Source of the DNA: an uncultured Paracoccaceae bacterium
GTDB taxonomy: Bacteria > Pseudomonadota > Alphaproteobacteria > Rhodobacterales > Rhodobacteraceae
Reading direction: 5' to 3'
Assembly: GCA_947496605.1 (NCBI GenBank)
Contig: CANMDF010000002.1
Coordinates: 744,001 to 808,000 of the forward strand
DNA length: 64,000 nt
Shown here: piece by piece, positions 17,884 through 27,123 of the stretch
Layout: the number at the start of each line of letters is the position of its first letter
Position numbering within the stretch: position 1 is the stretch's first letter
The notes under the pieces: model-generated
What the model was told of the DNA's origin: nothing
Databases searched by the model: none
Seen by the model: the letters and a program-made list of their open reading frames with translations, nothing else
Program-made: the position numbers and the translations under genes

Positions 17884-19482
17884 TTGTTTGCCGCGGCACT
17901 GTTTGAGGACGCGCGATTGCAAAATTTATCCAAGTTGATTGGCACCGTTTGTGCGATGGGATGCATCTTCCTTGGTGCCGCTTTGATTGCAGCGCCCTTT
18001 ATGCATCCTTTAGTCGACTGGTCTGTCGTCCTATTGACGGTTTTTGTCATGGGTATTGCGAGTGAGCGTAGGGTGCTGACGCGGCCCACACTTAGTATCC
18101 TGATGCCAGCTATCGTTGCGGTTTGTGCACTGCCATCCATGTTGGTCATGGCTGGATTTGCCAAATTCGATGTCTATGCGGTCGTCCACCACATACAATT
18201 TGGGATGATGGACGCTGATCTGGGAATTGTGTTGCGCAATTTGGCACCGTTGATAGCCGCGATCTGCATTTTTATTCTTGGTCTCTACGTGGTCAAAAAT
18301 ACGTTCGCTTGGGGTGATCGCATTTACTGGTATGGCGCGGTCTTGGTTGCAACGATCAACCCGCTGACCATCAATCTATTCGAGATTATGAAGGCGCCAA
18401 ATTACGACAGCGACCTGAGTGAACGCATTCAACCCCCAACTGTTCTTTCACCAGGTTCACGTGCCGATGTTGTTTTGGTGTACCTTGAGGGGCTTGATCG
18501 TAGTTTTGCGAACCGTAACGCTTTTGGCGACATCTATATGCCGCTTGAAGTCTTGGGTGAGCAGGGATTGACCTTTACGGGTGTCAGGCAAGTCCAAGGG
18601 ACCGGTTGGTCGTTGGCCGGACTTGTGGCGACGCAGTGCGGCCTGCCATTAGTGCCCAACGGTCTTCGCAACTTTTACAAGTTCGAGATGCAAACGGCAT
18701 TCTTGGCGGACCATTTGTGTCTGACAGATGTGTTGGCTGATCAAGGTTACAGCAATACACTTATAGTTGGTGGGTCGATTGGTTTTGGTGGTCAAGACCA
18801 CTTTCTGGCCTCTCATCAGTTTGATGGTTTGATGGGCAAACAGGCCATCTCAGACATGTTTGATGAAGAAACCATCAAACGCGCCACGGCCGCACGAAAT
18901 TTGGATGACCAGCTGGTTTTCGATGTGGCGTTAGATATCTACGCTGATCTGGTCAGCAAGCCCGAGCCGTTCGCCATGACTGTCGAAACGATTGGACCGC
19001 ATGGCGATTCAGGCACGCTTTCACGAAATTGCACTGCGGATGGCCAAGCCGTCGAGACAGGCGACTTGCATGCGACTGTCAGTTGTACGCTTTCCAATAT
19101 GACACGCTTTCTGGATGGGTTACAGGAATTGCGCAACAACAGGCCAACCTTGGTTGTCATAATGTCGGATCACCTGAACCATGCTTGGCCCAAAGAGTTC
19201 CATGTCGCACAAGGCGGGCGAACAAACACCGTCATGATGCTTGGTCTGGACATGCCAGATGTGGGTGAAGGGATCACAATTGATCGACCCGCTTCAATGA
19301 TAGATGTGTATCCAACCATATTGACGCTTCTTGGGCAGGGTGGCTTGGATGCACGCGCAGGTTTGGGCGTCTCTCTCTTGGGCAGTGCGCCAACCTTAGT
19401 CGAGGAAAAAGGTTTTGTGCGGCTCAATCACGAATTGACGCGCAACTATGAACTCAGCCAGGCCGTCTGGGGTGTACAATAG
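17884..19482 (+). CDS. sulfatase-fold phosphoglycerol transferase-like membrane protein (OpgB/LTA-synthase type)
   Basis: A 532-residue protein: four or so N-terminal membrane helices (residues about 10-180) and a C-terminal alkaline-phosphatase/sulfatase-fold domain (about 195-500). VVLVYLEGLDRSF is the first metal-binding strand, GTGWSLAGLVATQCGLP contains the nucleophile region, and VIMSDHLNHAW is the metal-binding DH motif. Proteins of this plan transfer phosphoglycerol from phosphatidylglycerol to periplasmic glucans or teichoic acids. The start is uncertain: the first possible codon is TTG at 17884 without a ribosome binding site; ATG at 17956 is an alternative but lies inside the first helix. 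Confidence 0.82.
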   Translation: MFAAALFEDARLQNLSKLIGTVCAMGCIFLGAALIAAPFMHPLVDWSVVLLTVFVMGIASERRVLTRPTLSILMPAIVAVCALPSMLVMAGFAKFDVYAVVHHIQFGMMDADLGIVLRNLAPLIAAICIFILGLYVVKNTFAWGDRIYWYGAVLVATINPLTINLFEIMKAPNYDSDLSERIQPPTVLSPGSRADVVLVYLEGLDRSFANRNAFGDIYMPLEVLGEQGLTFTGVRQVQGTGWSLAGLVATQCGLPLVPNGLRNFYKFEMQTAFLADHLCLTDVLADQGYSNTLIVGGSIGFGGQDHFLASHQFDGLMGKQAISDMFDEETIKRATAARNLDDQLVFDVALDIYADLVSKPEPFAMTVETIGPHGDSGTLSRNCTADGQAVETGDLHATVSCTLSNMTRFLDGLQELRNNRPTLVVIMSDHLNHAWPKEFHVAQGGRTNTVMMLGLDMPDVGEGITIDRPASMIDVYPTILTLLGQGGLDARAGLGVSLLGSAPTLVEEKGFVRLNHELTRNYELSQAVWGVQ

Positions 19483-19539
19483 CTTGCGCTATGCGGTGTG
19501 CCTCCCTAGAAGCGGCGCAAGCTGAAAAGGAGTGTCGCC

Positions 19540-20637
19540 ATGGGTTTCAAGATGGGTATCGTGGGTTTGCCGAATGTGGGCAAATCAACCTTGTTTAATG
19601 CGCTGACCAAAACAGCTGCAGCGCAAGCGGCGAACTTTCCGTTTTGCACGATTGAACCCAATGTGGGCGATGTGGCTGTACCTGATGCGCGCCTTGATAA
19701 GCTGGCAGCGATTGCTACGTCCAAACAGATTATCCCCACGCGTATGACGTTCGTCGATATCGCAGGTCTGGTGAAGGGCGCCAGCAAGGGCGAGGGATTG
19801 GGCAACCAATTCCTGGCCAACATCCGCGAATGCGATGCTATCGCTCACGTACTGCGTTGTTTTGAAGATGATGACATTACCCATGTCGAAGGCCGCGTCG
19901 ATCCTGTCGAAGATGCCGAGGTGATTGAAACCGAATTGATGCTGTCCGATCTGGAAAGCATCGAAAAGCGTATGGCCAATCTGACACGCAAAGTGCGTGG
20001 TGGCGACAAAGAAGCCGTGCAACAGGTCAAACTGTTGGAGATGGCGCAAGCCGCGTTGGAAGATGGCAAGCCGGCGCGGACCGTCGAAGTTGATGCGGAC
20101 GACGCTAAGGCATGGAAGATGTTGCAGCTGCTGACGACAAAGCCTGTGCTTTATGTCTGTAATGTCGAGGAAGACAGCGCTGGTTCTGGGAACAGCCAAT
20201 CCGCGCGTGTCGCAGAAATGGCCGCAGCGCAGGGTAACTCCCACGTCGTGATTTCAGCGCGGATTGAGGAAGAGATCAGCCAATTAGAAGCTGATGAGGC
20301 AGAGATGTTCCTTGAGGAAATGGGACTTGAAGAAGCTGGTCTGGATCGTTTGATCCGTGCGGGATATGAATTGCTGCACCTGCAGACCTATTTTACCGTC
20401 GGCCCGAAAGAGGCGCGCGCGTGGACCATCAAAGAAGGCACATCAGCCCCGCAAGCCGCCGGAGTAATCCATGGTGACTTTGAGCGCGGGTTTATCCGTG
20501 CTGAAACGATTGCCTACGATGATTTCGTGACTTTGGGCGGCGAACAACCTGCCAAAGAGGCAGGTAAGATGCGTGCGGAAGGCAAGGCCTATATCGTCAA
20601 AGACGGCGACGTTATGCACTTCTTGTTCAATACCTAG
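19540..20637 (+). CDS. ychF: redox-regulated ATPase/GTPase YchF
   Basis: A 365-residue member of the Obg-related YchF family with P-loop GLPNVGKSTLFNAL (residues 8-21), switch region with DIAGLVKGASKGEGLGNQFL, and NVEE in place of NKxD, which gives the family its ATP preference. It has a coiled-coil insertion and a C-terminal TGS-like domain (YFTVGPKEARAWTI, GVIHGDFERGFIRAE). It interacts with ribosomes and is linked to stress responses. AAGGAG is well placed before the ATG. It overlaps the convergent EamA gene by 4 bases at the stop codons. Confidence 0.97.
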   Translation: MGFKMGIVGLPNVGKSTLFNALTKTAAAQAANFPFCTIEPNVGDVAVPDARLDKLAAIATSKQIIPTRMTFVDIAGLVKGASKGEGLGNQFLANIRECDAIAHVLRCFEDDDITHVEGRVDPVEDAEVIETELMLSDLESIEKRMANLTRKVRGGDKEAVQQVKLLEMAQAALEDGKPARTVEVDADDAKAWKMLQLLTTKPVLYVCNVEEDSAGSGNSQSARVAEMAAAQGNSHVVISARIEEEISQLEADEAEMFLEEMGLEEAGLDRLIRAGYELLHLQTYFTVGPKEARAWTIKEGTSAPQAAGVIHGDFERGFIRAETIAYDDFVTLGGEQPAKEAGKMRAEGKAYIVKDGDVMHFLFNT

Positions 20638-21482
20638 GGTTTGACCAAACGCAGCAAGGCGGCACCAACAAGCACCGACATTGTCGAAAGCACCTTCATC
20701 AGGTCCAATCGCTCTTTCAAAAAGAACACGCCGATCAGCAAGGCAAAGACGATGCTGGTTTCGCGCAACGCCGTGACCAGCGCGATGGGCGCTTGGGTGA
20801 ATGCCCATGTGACGATAGCGTAAGCGATGAAAGAAGCGCCGCCGCCGATCCAGAACAGCTTGTGACCCGTCCGCCAAAGCTTGCCAAAGGTCTGCGGCGC
20901 ACGGACCGTGACGATTGCCGCTAGGGCGATGTTGTTTCCGATAGCCAACCAGCCGAAATAGCCCAATGAAGTACCGCCAGCCCGCGCACCCAAACCATCC
21001 ACGATGGAGTAACCCGCGATAAAGCAGCCGGTGATTAGTGCGAACATCGCGGCCTTTCCATTGCGCATCCCGTCTGCACGGCGCACCAAAGCGAGGCTGA
21101 CAATGCCGATCCCGATGATCAGCACGGCGAACAGTTCGCTCCCCTCCAATGTCACGCCCAGCACGGTGATCGACACAAACGCAACGATCAGCGGGGCAGA
21201 ACCACGGGCAATCGGGTAGACTTGGGTCAGATCGCCCGCGCCATAGGAATAAAGCAAGAAAAGTTGATATCCGAGGTGCAGTAAAATGCCGCCTGCCAGA
21301 TAGGGCAATGCCTCGGACCCCAATGGTGGGGCCATCAAAACGGCGACAATGGCGAAAGGCGTATGCCCGAACATCACCGCCGTCAGCGACACCAATTTGT
21401 CAGTGCCACCCTTCACAAGCGCATTCCAAGCGGCATGCAGGATCGCGGCCCCGATAACGGCAAGAAAGACAGTGGTGGTCAC
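20634..21482 (-). CDS. EamA-family (DMT) transporter
   Basis: A 282-residue protein with ten predicted membrane helices in two EamA repeats. The second repeat ends with the typical LRETSIVFALLIGVFFLKERLDLMKVLSTMSVLVGAALL. The drug/metabolite superfamily exports or imports small metabolites; the substrate cannot be read from sequence. It stands alone between ychF and the DNA-repair pair. Confidence 0.85.
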   Translation of the reverse strand: MTTTVFLAVIGAAILHAAWNALVKGGTDKLVSLTAVMFGHTPFAIVAVLMAPPLGSEALPYLAGGILLHLGYQLFLLYSYGAGDLTQVYPIARGSAPLIVAFVSITVLGVTLEGSELFAVLIIGIGIVSLALVRRADGMRNGKAAMFALITGCFIAGYSIVDGLGARAGGTSLGYFGWLAIGNNIALAAIVTVRAPQTFGKLWRTGHKLFWIGGGASFIAYAIVTWAFTQAPIALVTALRETSIVFALLIGVFFLKERLDLMKVLSTMSVLVGAALLRLVKP

Positions 21483-21563
21483 GGGACGCTCCTTTGCATC
21501 CCGTCAGGAACACGCGGGAACACCGGTACTTAAGCGCAGATCGCGCAGAACAGCAACGCGGAC

Positions 21564-22391
21564 CTAATCGTCGCGCAACTGGCGTTTTATCTTCGCGGCG
21601 CGTTCGGGTGGCAAAGTTGGTGCGTTGTCACGCATTTGCTGCACCTTAGCCTCGGCCCCAGCAATCAGCCCTTGGATATGTTGTGCCTCTGGTAGGTTCT
21701 TCCAATATTTCTTGGGCATTTCCGACGTCATCGCGCTGACCTTCAGCCGCGCGGGGTTGAAAATGTTGCAGAAATAGGTGCCCCACAGCGCCTCTGCCGC
21801 GTCTTCGGGTAGGTCAGGTTTGGGCTGGCCGGGATGGAAGGACAAATTACCATCAACGAACTGTGCGGTGACATCCGGTGTGGCGATCATCCAGTCCATA
21901 TCGGCAAAGCGGCGGGCAAAAAATGGAGCGGTGGGTTCGACCGTGTGATGGGTCGGTTCAAACCAAGCCGCAAAACTGCGCCGTTCGCCGCCCTGTCGCA
22001 GATCACGAAAGCGCACGAAGGCTTTCATCTTGTGTTTGCAGCGATGCACGCCTTTCTCCATGTGGCGCAGCTTGGCGAGGTCTTTGTCCGCACGGTCCTG
22101 CATCAATCCGGGCTGATGCCGGAGCCGCCACAGCAAGGCGTAAAGCCGAGCAAAGCGTTGCGGGTCTTTGTGCCAAACTACCCAATCGGCCATCTGCACA
22201 AAGCTTTGCGGCGCTTTGATCCGGCGCGTCAGGGGCGGCAATGTGGTGGCCGTCGCAAACAACTCGCCCATTTCATTGTCGAAATCCCATAGGATGTCTT
22301 CCGGCGACACACCTGCACCGATCAAACGCTTGGCCGCATCGCGCCACGCCACATCAGTGCCAATTCGAGGCAGGGGGACGGTGTACATCAA
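21564..22391 (-). CDS. DUF4130 protein partner of repair radical SAM enzyme (TIGR03915 type)
   Basis: A 275-residue protein matching the family described as probable DNA metabolism protein: central LAKLRHMEKGVHRCKHKMKAFVRF with PTHHTVEPTAPFFARRFADMDW and a C-terminal LWGTYFCNIFNPARLKV. In other bacteria this domain is fused to a uracil-DNA glycosylase domain (the UdgX-type arrangement); here it stands alone, without a UDG domain. It overlaps the upstream radical SAM gene by 4 bases, so both are co-translated and share the SOS box. Function is inferred from family pairing. Confidence 0.87.
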   Translation of the reverse strand: MMYTVPLPRIGTDVAWRDAAKRLIGAGVSPEDILWDFDNEMGELFATATTLPPLTRRIKAPQSFVQMADWVVWHKDPQRFARLYALLWRLRHQPGLMQDRADKDLAKLRHMEKGVHRCKHKMKAFVRFRDLRQGGERRSFAAWFEPTHHTVEPTAPFFARRFADMDWMIATPDVTAQFVDGNLSFHPGQPKPDLPEDAAEALWGTYFCNIFNPARLKVSAMTSEMPKKYWKNLPEAQHIQGLIAGAEAKVQQMRDNAPTLPPERAAKIKRQLRDD

Positions 22392-23623
22392 AAAAGGCTC
22401 AACTGTTCGGGGGGTGGAGCGAAGCGGGCACGTAGGTGTTCACTGTCCGTCAAACCACCCGGCGACCAATCTTGGGCGGTGATAAACGCCTGCGCCTTCT
22501 TCAGCGACGCACCCATACGCAACAAATCATCATACCGCAGACGGCGGTGCCTACGGGTGGATAAAATACGCCCGACTGTGCGTGTACCAAAGCCGGGGAT
22601 ACGCAGCAGCATTTCCTTGCTGGCGCGGTTCACGTCCACTGGGAACTGAGCGCGGTTTTGCAAGGCCCATGCGAGTTTTGGATCGACCTCAAGATCAAGG
22701 TTCCCATCGGGGCGGGCAGCGGTGATTTCATCCACGGCAAAGCCGTAGAAGCGCAAAAGCCAATCGGCTTGATACAGTCTGTGTTCCCGCACCAATGGTG
22801 GTTTGATCATGGGCAGTTTCGCAGCTGCATCAGGGATTGGCGAGAAGGCGGAGTAATACACCCGCTTGAGTTTGTAATCGCTATAAAGCCGCGTCGATTG
22901 CCCAAGGATCGTCGCATCCGTCGACATATCAGCACCCACAATCATCTGGGTCGATTGGCCTGCAGGCACAAAACGCTTACCCCTTTTGCCAGTATAACTG
23001 CGCTCACCCGCCACGTCTTTGCGGGCCTTTACATCGCCCATCGCCTTGCGAATAGTCGCAGGGTTTTTTTCAGGGGCAAAGGCTTTGACGCTGTTGTCGG
23101 TGGGCAGTTCGACGTTGATCGACAAACGGTCGGCATAAAGCCCCGCCTGTTCGATCAGTTCGGGTGCGGCATCGGGGATGGTTTTCAGGTGAATATATCC
23201 CCGAAAATTCTCTACCTCGCGCAGGCGTTTGGCGATGCGCAGCATGTCTTCCATGGTTTTGTCGGGAGACTGGATAATACCCGATGAAAGAAACAGACCT
23301 TCGATATAGTTACGGCGGTAGAATTCAATCGTCAGCTGCACAACCTCATCGACTGAAAACCGTGCGCGCTGCACGTTTGAGGACACGCGGTTGATGCAAT
23401 AAGCGCAATCATAGATGCAAAAATTCGTCATCAAAATCTTGAGCAAGCTGATACAGCGCCCATCAGGAGCATAAGCGTGACAGATGCCCGACCCTTCGGT
23501 CGATCCTAACCCTTTGCCATCCCGGCTGTCGCGCCGGGTCGTGCCGCTGGACGCGCATGAGGCGTCATAGCGGGCCGCATCGCTGAGAATCGCGAGCTTT
23601 TGTGAGAGATCAAGTTTTGCCAT
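22388..23623 (-). CDS. putative DNA modification/repair radical SAM protein (TIGR03916 type)
   Basis: A 411-residue radical SAM enzyme. The [4Fe-4S]-binding cysteines are C69, C73 and C76 in NFCIYDCAYC. Near residues 335-395 there is a helix-hairpin-helix stretch (DVNRASKEMLLRIPGFGTRTVGRIL), which implies contact with DNA. The family is linked to uracil-DNA-glycosylase-like partners; the reaction is unknown. There is no clear ribosome binding site because an SOS box occupies the bases before the ATG. It is the first gene of a two-gene operon. Confidence 0.9.
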   Translation of the reverse strand: MAKLDLSQKLAILSDAARYDASCASSGTTRRDSRDGKGLGSTEGSGICHAYAPDGRCISLLKILMTNFCIYDCAYCINRVSSNVQRARFSVDEVVQLTIEFYRRNYIEGLFLSSGIIQSPDKTMEDMLRIAKRLREVENFRGYIHLKTIPDAAPELIEQAGLYADRLSINVELPTDNSVKAFAPEKNPATIRKAMGDVKARKDVAGERSYTGKRGKRFVPAGQSTQMIVGADMSTDATILGQSTRLYSDYKLKRVYYSAFSPIPDAAAKLPMIKPPLVREHRLYQADWLLRFYGFAVDEITAARPDGNLDLEVDPKLAWALQNRAQFPVDVNRASKEMLLRIPGFGTRTVGRILSTRRHRRLRYDDLLRMGASLKKAQAFITAQDWSPGGLTDSEHLRARFAPPPEQLSLF

Positions 23624-23625
23624 TT

Positions 23626-23640
23626 GTTCATGTTATGTTC
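23626..23640 (-). promoter_or_regulatory. LexA (SOS) box
   Basis: GTTC at 23626-23629 and GTTC at 23637-23640, separated by exactly 7 bases, match the alphaproteobacterial LexA site GTTC-N7-GTTC (GAAC-N7-GAAC on the coding strand). It lies two bases upstream of the radical SAM start codon, so LexA bound here would block transcription of the repair pair. Confidence 0.8.
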
Positions 23641-23740
23641 TCATTTTGATTTACGCAATTGGAGATCTGCACAAAGCTGTTGCGAATTAGTCGATTGTCA
23701 CTGTGAGAGGCACCTCATCTTGGCCCGAGGAACTGGAAAC

Positions 23741-23759
23741 CTACCGGCATTTCCGGTAG
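23741..23759 (+). repeat. short hairpin upstream of licD-like gene
   Basis: CTACCGG (23741-23747) and CCGGTAG (23753-23759) form a perfect 7-bp stem with a 5-base loop, in the 189-base divergent gap before the LicD gene. There is no T-run, so it is probably a leader hairpin or protein site rather than a terminator. Confidence 0.4.
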
Positions 23760-23812
23760 TGCTGCGGATAAGACGGGATTGGCGCGAGACAACTTGACTG
23801 CAAGGAAACACT

Positions 23813-24814
23813 ATGGCGCAACTTATTCGCCCCAGAACGCCCCCAAAGCAAAGGCGTGCATTGAGCGCAAAGTCATGGGAAGTTCTACATGCTCTTGATG
23901 CAACATTGCTTGACGAAGAAAAGGCAAAACGTCGTGATTACAAGAGTTTGCGCAAAGAGCTAAATCAAGTCCCGCGTGCAGAGCGCGGTTTGGATTGGGC
24001 GGAACGTGTTGTCGCTCTTTATTGTGTAAAGCGGTTGCGCACTGGTCGGAGTGCGGCGCTAAAGATTAACATAAGAGAGGCCAGACTGGCGGCCGGCCAA
24101 ATAGCAGAGCTTGATAGTTTTCTTGAGCGTTTGCGCAAAATGATTGCGCCTTTTGTTTTGACGAACCACGGTTTGCAATTGCCCTTCGCTAACAGAGATC
24201 AAGACGAAATTGCGCGCGATTTGCTGGGTGTCTTCGATCTGTTAGAGCGCCTTGGCTATCAGTCCTTTATCAATTCTGGAACTTTGCTGGGCGCTGTGCG
24301 CGAGGGGCAGTTCTTGGGCCATGATGATGATGCTGACTTGGCGGTTTTGCTGGAAGCGAATTCTGATGAAGAATTACCTGACCGCCTTCAAGAATTGCTT
24401 GATGCATTGAACAACGACGGCTCACTCTTGAAGCCAGCCTGGTATCACAAGAACGGTCCAATTTTGAAAATCTTGGTCGGGTCAGGCATTGAAGTGGATT
24501 TGTTCCCGCTTTGGATGCGTGATGGCAAAGCGCATATTTGGCCACACACCTATGGTGAATTGTTGGCGGAAGATATTTTCCCCCTGTCAACTCAAACACT
24601 TTGTGGTGCCGCAATGCCTGCGCCAAAGAACGCGGAAAAGATGCTGGAACTCAATTATGGCGCGGGGTGGCGGCAACCGGATCCAGACTATTTTTTCCCC
24701 TGGAACGATGCAAAGTTACGGTTTGCCAAGGAATTGGCAATTTTCGAGCGCGGCCGTAAGAGGCCTTCACTTTTCTCGAGACTGATCGCTAAATTGGAAA
24801 GAAAAACAACATGA
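23813..24814 (+). CDS. LicD-family phosphotransferase-like protein
   Basis: A 333-residue cytoplasmic protein. The LicD core starts near residue 155 with SGTLLGAVREGQFLGHDDDADLAV, which contains the nucleotidyltransferase-like DxD site, and continues to YGAGWRQPDPDYFF. LicD enzymes move phosphocholine or other phospho-alcohols from CDP-activated donors to surface glycans. It overlaps the next gene, a TagD-like CTP:glycerol-3-phosphate cytidylyltransferase, by 4 bases. A CDP-glycerol donor is therefore the most likely substrate; that is inference from context. Confidence 0.85.
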   Translation: MAQLIRPRTPPKQRRALSAKSWEVLHALDATLLDEEKAKRRDYKSLRKELNQVPRAERGLDWAERVVALYCVKRLRTGRSAALKINIREARLAAGQIAELDSFLERLRKMIAPFVLTNHGLQLPFANRDQDEIARDLLGVFDLLERLGYQSFINSGTLLGAVREGQFLGHDDDADLAVLLEANSDEELPDRLQELLDALNNDGSLLKPAWYHKNGPILKILVGSGIEVDLFPLWMRDGKAHIWPHTYGELLAEDIFPLSTQTLCGAAMPAPKNAEKMLELNYGAGWRQPDPDYFFPWNDAKLRFAKELAIFERGRKRPSLFSRLIAKLERKTT

Positions 24815-25206
24815 AGACGGTTCTGACCTACGGCACATTTGATCTTTTCCACCTCGGCCATGTGCGGCTTTTGCGGCGATTGGCCGCTCTGGGCGATGAG
24901 CTGATTGTAGGATGCTCCACGGACGAGTTTAACCACCTCAAAAATAAGAAAAGCGCGATGTCTTTCGAACATCGCATGGAAATCCTTGAGGCGTGCCGCT
25001 ACGTGACCAAAGTCATTCCAGAGCGAGATTGGGACCAGAAACAAATAGATATTGAACGCGAAAACGTCGATATCTTTGGCATGGGTGATGATTGGAAAGG
25101 CAAGTTCGACCACCTTAAAGAGTTTTGTGAAGTTGTGTACTTGCCCAGAACGGAGGACATCTCGACGTCTTTGCTGGTCAATGAGATTAAAAGCCTGCAA
25201 CGCTAA
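24811..25206 (+). CDS. glycerol-3-phosphate cytidylyltransferase-like protein (TagD family)
   Basis: A 131-residue nucleotidyltransferase with the HxGH motif in GTFDLFHLGHVRLL (residues 8-21) and the C-terminal RTEDISTS motif (about 112-119) that completes the CTP site. Length and motifs match TagD/TarD, which makes CDP-glycerol, although related enzymes use other phospho-alcohols. It is coupled to the LicD gene. Confidence 0.87.
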   Translation: MKTVLTYGTFDLFHLGHVRLLRRLAALGDELIVGCSTDEFNHLKNKKSAMSFEHRMEILEACRYVTKVIPERDWDQKQIDIERENVDIFGMGDDWKGKFDHLKEFCEVVYLPRTEDISTSLLVNEIKSLQR

Positions 25207-25210
25207 AACG

Positions 25211-25981
25211 TCAGCTGTTGTTGCCACGCAGATAAGCAGCTTTGCCAAGAAGATTCTTTAAACGCCCAAGATAGACGGGAAGTCGCTGAAGCGTCGGGAA
25301 TTTTTCGACCCCGCTGCTGTTGACGCCTGTGATTGTGCTTTCGCCCTCATCCTCGACGTGGCTGGGAAACGGCATAATTCCATAGTGCTTTGTCTTGTGG
25401 ATGTGGCTGCGATCAAGTTCATGATCGATGGGGCGCACAATTGGCAAAGAACGATCCAGCATTCTGCGTGCTGCATCTTGGGTAATCAAGTAAGCACCCG
25501 TTCCAGTGAAAGCTCCACGGAAACCACTCAGGTGCCAATGTCCGATGTCTACTTTTGCAACCGGGAATTTTGCGCGGATGTGGTTCAGTTTGACGATATC
25601 CCATTTATCCACCACGGCGAGGGCCGCATTCACCGCATCGACAAAATCATCGTGGAAGATGACGTCATCTTCCAGCACCAGACCGACCATTGCATCGCCC
25701 GCAAGCAATTCGCGCCACACGCCCAAATGCGAATGGTAGCACCCAATCTCGCCCGGCATCACCCTGCGGCCTACGTTGCGCTCAAAGGCTGGGATATCGA
25801 TGGAGGGCGCCAGTTTTTCCCAATCGTCACGGCCGTTCACAGCTTCAAATAGGCGAAAGTTCAGCCCAAGCTTTTCAAGCTGAACTTCCATCGCGGCCCG
25901 CCGTTCCACCGACCGTGGCAAGTTGATCAGCCAGATCGGTAGATCAGCAAGGGTCAGATTGCTCACTTCAGGTCTGCCCAA
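25211..25981 (-). CDS. glycosyltransferase family 25 (LPS-type)
   Basis: A 256-residue GT25 enzyme: WLINLPRSVERRAAMEVQLEKL (residues 17-38), GEIGCYHSHLGVWREL and LVLEDDVIFHDDF with the acidic metal-binding motif. GT25 enzymes add galactose or related sugars in LPS and lipooligosaccharide synthesis. It overlaps the end of neuB by 19 bases on the same strand, which places it in a two-gene operon with sialic-acid-type sugar synthesis. Confidence 0.88.
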   Translation of the reverse strand: MGRPEVSNLTLADLPIWLINLPRSVERRAAMEVQLEKLGLNFRLFEAVNGRDDWEKLAPSIDIPAFERNVGRRVMPGEIGCYHSHLGVWRELLAGDAMVGLVLEDDVIFHDDFVDAVNAALAVVDKWDIVKLNHIRAKFPVAKVDIGHWHLSGFRGAFTGTGAYLITQDAARRMLDRSLPIVRPIDHELDRSHIHKTKHYGIMPFPSHVEDEGESTITGVNSSGVEKFPTLQRLPVYLGRLKNLLGKAAYLRGNNS

Positions 25982-26991
25982 GTGAGCTGGGTGTTTCTAG
26001 TGACCGCGCGGGTCAGCGTTTTGCCCACAACTTTGTCAAAATCATATCCCGCGATTTCGCCCGATCCTGGCCTGCGTGCCCAGATGTCTGCTTCAGTGAT
26101 CAGGTGGCCCGTCGGCAGGTCGCGGTCAGCGACCACAGATGCACGCGCAAAACGGTAGACGTCTTCTTCTGCGGTGGTCCGCTGTTTGGGGTTATGCAAT
26201 GCGATGTGAATTTCGCGTGACCGGTCTATGATGTGACGCAGTTCGGCGGGATCCATCGAATTGATGATATCAGGGCCGATGCGGTAGCGGGTGTCGGTGT
26301 AATGCCGTTCCAGAATGCACGCACCAAGGGCGACAGACGCTAGTGCCATATCAGGTCCGATCGAATGATCCGAAAATCCCACAACTGCATTTGGAAAAGC
26401 AGCTTTTAGGTCAGTCACACCTTGCAAGGACACAATTTCAGGTGGCGAAGGGTAGAGATTGGTGCATTCGAGCAATGCGTACTCAATCCCCGCTTCGTCC
26501 AAGATCGCGACCGAGGCACGGACGCTTTCAATGCTTTGCATGCCTGTCGACATGATCACTGGCTTGCCCATACGCGCAATGTGGCGGATCAGCGGCAGGT
26601 TATCGGCTTCGCCGGACCCGATCTTGAAGGCGGGGACGTCCAGTTCGTTCAGAAAATCAGCCGCCGCGCGTGAGAACGGGGTTGAGATCCAGATCATCCC
26701 TAACTCTTCAGTATAGCGCTTTAGTTCGGCTTCATCCGCGAGCGATAAAGCGCAAGCGGCCATGACATCCCAAATTGACACATCGGCATTGGGCGGAAAG
26801 ATTTGTTTGGCCTCTTCGGTCATTTCATCTTCAATGATGTGCGTCTGATGCTTGACCATTTCACAGCCAGCACCTGCTGCTAGCCGGACCATTTCTTTGG
26901 CTACGGCCAGATCGCCACCATGGTTGATCCCAATCTCGGCGATCACGAGCGGCGGGTGTGCGGGGCCAATTTTGCGTCCTGCGATGTCCAT
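25963..26991 (-). CDS. neuB: N-acetylneuraminate/nonulosonate synthase (NeuB family)
   Basis: A 342-residue enzyme: an N-terminal TIM barrel (starting IAEIGINHGGDLAVAKEMVRLA) that condenses PEP with a hexosamine, and a C-terminal SAF/antifreeze-like domain (about residues 280-342, ASVVADRDLPTGHLITEADI). GFSDHSIGPDMALASVALGA is typical of the barrel. It makes sialic acid, legionaminic acid or a relative; which one cannot be told. neuA lies 0.8 kb away on the same strand, beyond a convergent phosphatase gene. Confidence 0.93.
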   Translation of the reverse strand: MDIAGRKIGPAHPPLVIAEIGINHGGDLAVAKEMVRLAAGAGCEMVKHQTHIIEDEMTEEAKQIFPPNADVSIWDVMAACALSLADEAELKRYTEELGMIWISTPFSRAAADFLNELDVPAFKIGSGEADNLPLIRHIARMGKPVIMSTGMQSIESVRASVAILDEAGIEYALLECTNLYPSPPEIVSLQGVTDLKAAFPNAVVGFSDHSIGPDMALASVALGACILERHYTDTRYRIGPDIINSMDPAELRHIIDRSREIHIALHNPKQRTTAEEDVYRFARASVVADRDLPTGHLITEADIWARRPGSGEIAGYDFDKVVGKTLTRAVTRNTQLTWADLK

Positions 26992-27123
26992 GATCTGTCT
27001 CCGTGATCTGCTTTGAAGATGTGTTTATGGTGTTTCAATCGCAGGGGCAATTGGGACATGGACCATTGCAATGCGTCCATACATGGTCCAATTGATTTCC
27101 CAACACCTGCAATCGAGCCCTAT

